Source of the DNA: Bordetella parapertussis
GTDB taxonomy: Bacteria > Pseudomonadota > Gammaproteobacteria > Burkholderiales > SG8-39
NCBI GenBank assembly: GCA_945869935.1
Contig: CAMBSA010000054.1
Coordinates: 1-8,305 of the forward strand
Length of the DNA stretch: 8,305 nt
Reading direction: 5' to 3'
The notes under the pieces are model-generated. The model worked only from the letters and a program-made list of their open reading frames with translations, did not search any database and was not told the DNA's origin. The number at the start of each line of letters is the position of its first letter. Within the stretch, counting starts at the first letter, position 1. Positions 6,892 through 8,305 of this stretch are shown here, in pieces. The position numbers were made by a program, and so were the translations under genes.

Positions 6892-7028
6892 GCGTCCTTT
6901 GCAGGAAGCCTGCAGAGCGCACAAGTATTTGCAATGATTGTCTCATATCGGTCGGCGTCCAGCGCTTATCCGCTCGCGGACTCCATTTGTTCGCCGAGGC
7001 AATTCAGGCGGGTGCCGGCACTGCGGAT
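6892..7028 (-). other. 137-bp gap before the nonulosonate operon
   Basis: This gap between the glycosyltransferase stop and the PseC start is the only place inside the window where a separate operon promoter could lie. I found no convincing sigma-70 pair; the best -10-like hexamer is GACAAT on the minus strand (4 of 6) without a partner. A 10-bp palindrome, GTGCCGGCAC (7012-7021), follows the glycosyltransferase stop but has no T-run, so it is not a clear terminator. Read-through from the glycosyltransferase remains possible. Confidence 0.4.
6900..6914. repeat. Perfect 6-bp inverted repeat next to the PseC ribosome binding site
   Basis: TGCAGG and CCTGCA flank a 3-nt loop. In the mRNA this would form a short stable hairpin ending directly before the AAAGGA that precedes the ATG at 6891. 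It has no U-tract, so it is not a terminator. It may affect translation of the first operon gene or bind a protein, or it may be chance. Confidence 0.45.
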
Positions 7029-7778
7029 CTATTTTCGATTCTGGTTCAGTTCCAACATTTTCGCGTACTTGTTGAAGCTGTTCATACAGCCAATGGCAAT
7101 ATGAACGAGACCGGGAACGCCGTCGAGAAATCCGAGCCGTATGAAGTAGAACTTGAGAAACCGGGCAATCGGAGAAAAGAGCATTCGCGCTGCGCTGCTC
7201 TTGCGCCCGGTGGCGTGCATGCGCTCAGCTTGCAGGCTTGTGTACTGATTTTGCTTGTCGAGATAGCGGGAGAGAGATTCGGCGGATTCGTGCATCAGGT
7301 CTCCGCCATGGATCCGCTGTGGAGGGGTCGAGCAAATCACTTTCTCGTGGACGGAATCGTCACTCCATCGAGCCCGCCTCCGATCGAAAAGTCGCACGCT
7401 CCAGTCCGGGTATCCCTCGCCGTGCCTCAGCCACCGCCCGAGGAACCGGTTGCAACGCGGAATGGCGTAGGCATGGGCGCGTTCCAGCGGAAGCTCGTGC
7501 AGTATCCTGTCCTTGAGTTGCGGACTGACCCGTTCATCGGCATCCAGGCACAAGACCCAGTCGTGAGTGGCCGATTCGACCGCAAATTGCTTCTGCGGAC
7601 CGTAGCCGGCCCACTCCCTTTCGATGATCCGGGCGCCGTGACGTTTCGCGATTTCCAGCGTTTCATCCGTGCTGCCCGAGTCCACGACAACGATCTCGTC
7701 GGCAAAGGACGCGCTCGCGAGGCACGCATCGATCTGCGTCGCCGCATTCTTGGTGATAAGGACCACGGAAAGGGGCAT
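7029..7778 (-). CDS. Family 2 glycosyltransferase, WaaE/KdtX-like LPS core type
   Basis: This 249-residue GT-A glycosyltransferase resembles WaaE/KdtX, which adds a beta-1,4-linked glucose to the inner-core heptose of lipopolysaccharide at the cytoplasmic face of the inner membrane. Visible features are LSVVLITKNA (residues 3-12), DEIVVVDSGSTDETLEIA (27-44, nucleotide-sugar binding), EWAGYGPQKQFA (55-66), LCLDADERVS (76-85, containing the metal-binding DxD-type acids), PDWSVRLFDR (124-133) and HEK (144-146). The hydrophobic and aromatic C-terminus (about 205-235) may touch the membrane; there is no signal peptide. The frame is open back to an ATG at 7916, but the family N-terminus begins at the ATG at 7778, so the shorter start is chosen. 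No Shine-Dalgarno precedes it. Its divergent neighbour waaC supports a core role. The sugar donor cannot be read from the sequence. Confidence 0.88.
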   Translation of the reverse strand: MPLSVVLITKNAATQIDACLASASFADEIVVVDSGSTDETLEIAKRHGARIIEREWAGYGPQKQFAVESATHDWVLCLDADERVSPQLKDRILHELPLERAHAYAIPRCNRFLGRWLRHGEGYPDWSVRLFDRRRARWSDDSVHEKVICSTPPQRIHGGDLMHESAESLSRYLDKQNQYTSLQAERMHATGRKSSAARMLFSPIARFLKFYFIRLGFLDGVPGLVHIAIGCMNSFNKYAKMLELNQNRK

Positions 7779-7915
7779 GAGCGTTTTATAATCAGTACTT
7801 TGCAAACCGATTCTAACAGGCTGCGTCGAGCGGCCTGATCCGAGCGCCGGCTTTGAACCTCGTCTCTCCGCGAGGCACTGGCGTACCGTCCACCGTTGCA
7901 GGCGTCGGGCACGCA
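7779..7915. promoter_or_regulatory. Divergent promoter region between the glycosyltransferase and waaC
   Basis: This spacer must serve both directions. A perfect plus-strand TATAAT lies at 7787-7792 and could drive waaC with a leader of roughly 115 nt, though no good -35 is seen 16-18 bp upstream. On the minus strand the same A/T-rich patch reads TATAAA (7785-7790), ending 6 nt before the glycosyltransferase ATG, also without a clear -35. An in-frame TTG at 7853 could extend waaC but is not favoured. Confidence 0.4.
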
Positions 7916-8305
7916 TTGAAACGCATACTTCTCGTCAAGACGTCTTCGCTCGGCGATGTCGTCCACAATTTCCCTGTGGCGAGCGATATTCGGCGTCAAT
8001 TCCCGAATGCCGTGATCGATTGGGTAGTCGAGGAGGCGTTTGTACCGCTGGTCCGGATGCATCCAGCGATCCGACGGGTTCTGCCGGTGGCATTACGTCG
8101 CTGGAGAAAAGTGCCCCTGTCACCGATTACGTGGAGGGATGTTTCCCGGAGCCGGTACGAAATCTCGATGGAGTCCTACGACGCGATTATCGACACTCAG
8201 GGACTCATTAAAAGTGCCCTGATTTCGTGCATGGCGAACGGTCCGCGCCATGGCTACGACTACTCGAGTGCGCGCGAGCCGTTCGCATCGCGTTTCTATC
8301 AGGTC
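7916..8305 (+). CDS. waaC: Lipopolysaccharide heptosyltransferase I, 3'-truncated by the window edge
   Basis: These are the first 130 residues of WaaC (RfaC), the GT-B enzyme that transfers the first L-glycero-D-manno-heptose to Kdo of the lipopolysaccharide inner core. The start is a TTG codon at 7916: translation from there gives KRILLVKTSSLGDVVHNFP (residues 2-20), the family N-terminus, whose Asp14 matches the catalytic Asp13 of E. coli WaaC. Further family marks are IDWVVEEAF (34-42), LPVALRRWRK (56-65), YDAIIDTQGLIKSAL (88-102), RHGYD (111-115) and SAREPFASRFY (118-128). No ATG or GTG fits, and no clear Shine-Dalgarno precedes the TTG. The frame stays open to the edge. Heptosyltransferase I usually has about 320-350 residues, so more than half lies outside. 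It runs divergently from the core glycosyltransferase. Confidence 0.93.
   Translation, partial: MKRILLVKTSSLGDVVHNFPVASDIRRQFPNAVIDWVVEEAFVPLVRMHPAIRRVLPVALRRWRKVPLSPITWRDVSRSRYEISMESYDAIIDTQGLIKSALISCMANGPRHGYDYSSAREPFASRFYQV

Noticed and set aside
6996..7021. A sigma-54-like GG...GC pattern on the minus strand before PseC
   Set aside because: The GG and GC are 14 nt apart instead of 10, and the rest of the -24/-12 consensus is missing.
7012..7021. GTGCCGGCAC palindrome as a terminator after the glycosyltransferase
   Set aside because: There is no loop and no run of T after it in the direction of transcription, so it lacks what an intrinsic terminator needs.
6867..7838. A 323-codon open frame on the plus strand
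   Set aside because: It lies opposite the clear family-2 glycosyltransferase and the gap beside it. Its translation shows no recognisable domain, and GC-rich genes often leave the antisense frame open.
7779..7916. A 46-residue N-terminal extension of the glycosyltransferase
   Set aside because: The extension is Arg/Gln-rich and unlike the family, whose N-terminus begins at the ATG at 7778. It would also use up the whole divergent spacer.

Overview
The window is about 8.3 kb of GC-rich (roughly 58-60% by eye) bacterial DNA. It looks like a Gram-negative proteobacterium: the right edge carries the start of waaC (lipopolysaccharide heptosyltransferase I), next to a WaaE/KdtX-type core glycosyltransferase. 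From memory, the 'HNFP' wording at the WaaC N-terminus is common in Betaproteobacteria, so that class is a tentative guess. I see no mobile elements, tRNA/rRNA genes or CRISPR arrays.

Layout from right to left. waaC (7916 to the edge) runs rightward from a TTG codon and is cut by the window end. A 137-bp divergent spacer separates it from a leftward family-2 glycosyltransferase (7778-7029). A second 137-bp gap follows. Then comes a tight leftward run of seven genes: a PseC-like aminotransferase (6891-5689), an aldo/keto reductase (5683-4778), a NeuB/SpsE-family nonulosonate synthase (4781-3771), an SpsF-like cytidylyltransferase (3774-2992), a class III aminotransferase resembling glutamate-1-semialdehyde aminomutase (2999-1665), a PseG/SpsG-like UDP-sugar hydrolase (1587-445) and a short-chain dehydrogenase (448 to the left edge, truncated). 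Three junctions are ATGA overlaps, one is an 8-bp overlap, one is a 5-bp gap and one is a 77-bp gap. The run is very probably one operon with translational coupling.

Together these genes describe biosynthesis of a CMP-activated nonulosonic acid, the sialic/pseudaminic/legionaminic type of nine-carbon sugar. PseC would aminate a UDP-4-keto-hexose, PseG would release UDP, the NeuB-type enzyme would condense the free sugar with phosphoenolpyruvate, and the cytidylyltransferase would make the CMP-sugar donor. The order recalls Bacillus spsC-E-F-G with extra tailoring genes. The dehydratase that should precede PseC (PseB type) and the acetyltransferase (PseH type) are not in view. A mutase-type aminotransferase, an aldo/keto reductase and an SDR have been added, and the synthase and cytidylyltransferase both depart from textbook motifs. 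My inference is that the product is a nonulosonate variant with an extra or moved amino group. The neighbouring core genes make the lipopolysaccharide a plausible destination, but no nonulosonate transferase is visible. No stretch over 300 bp lacks a gene.
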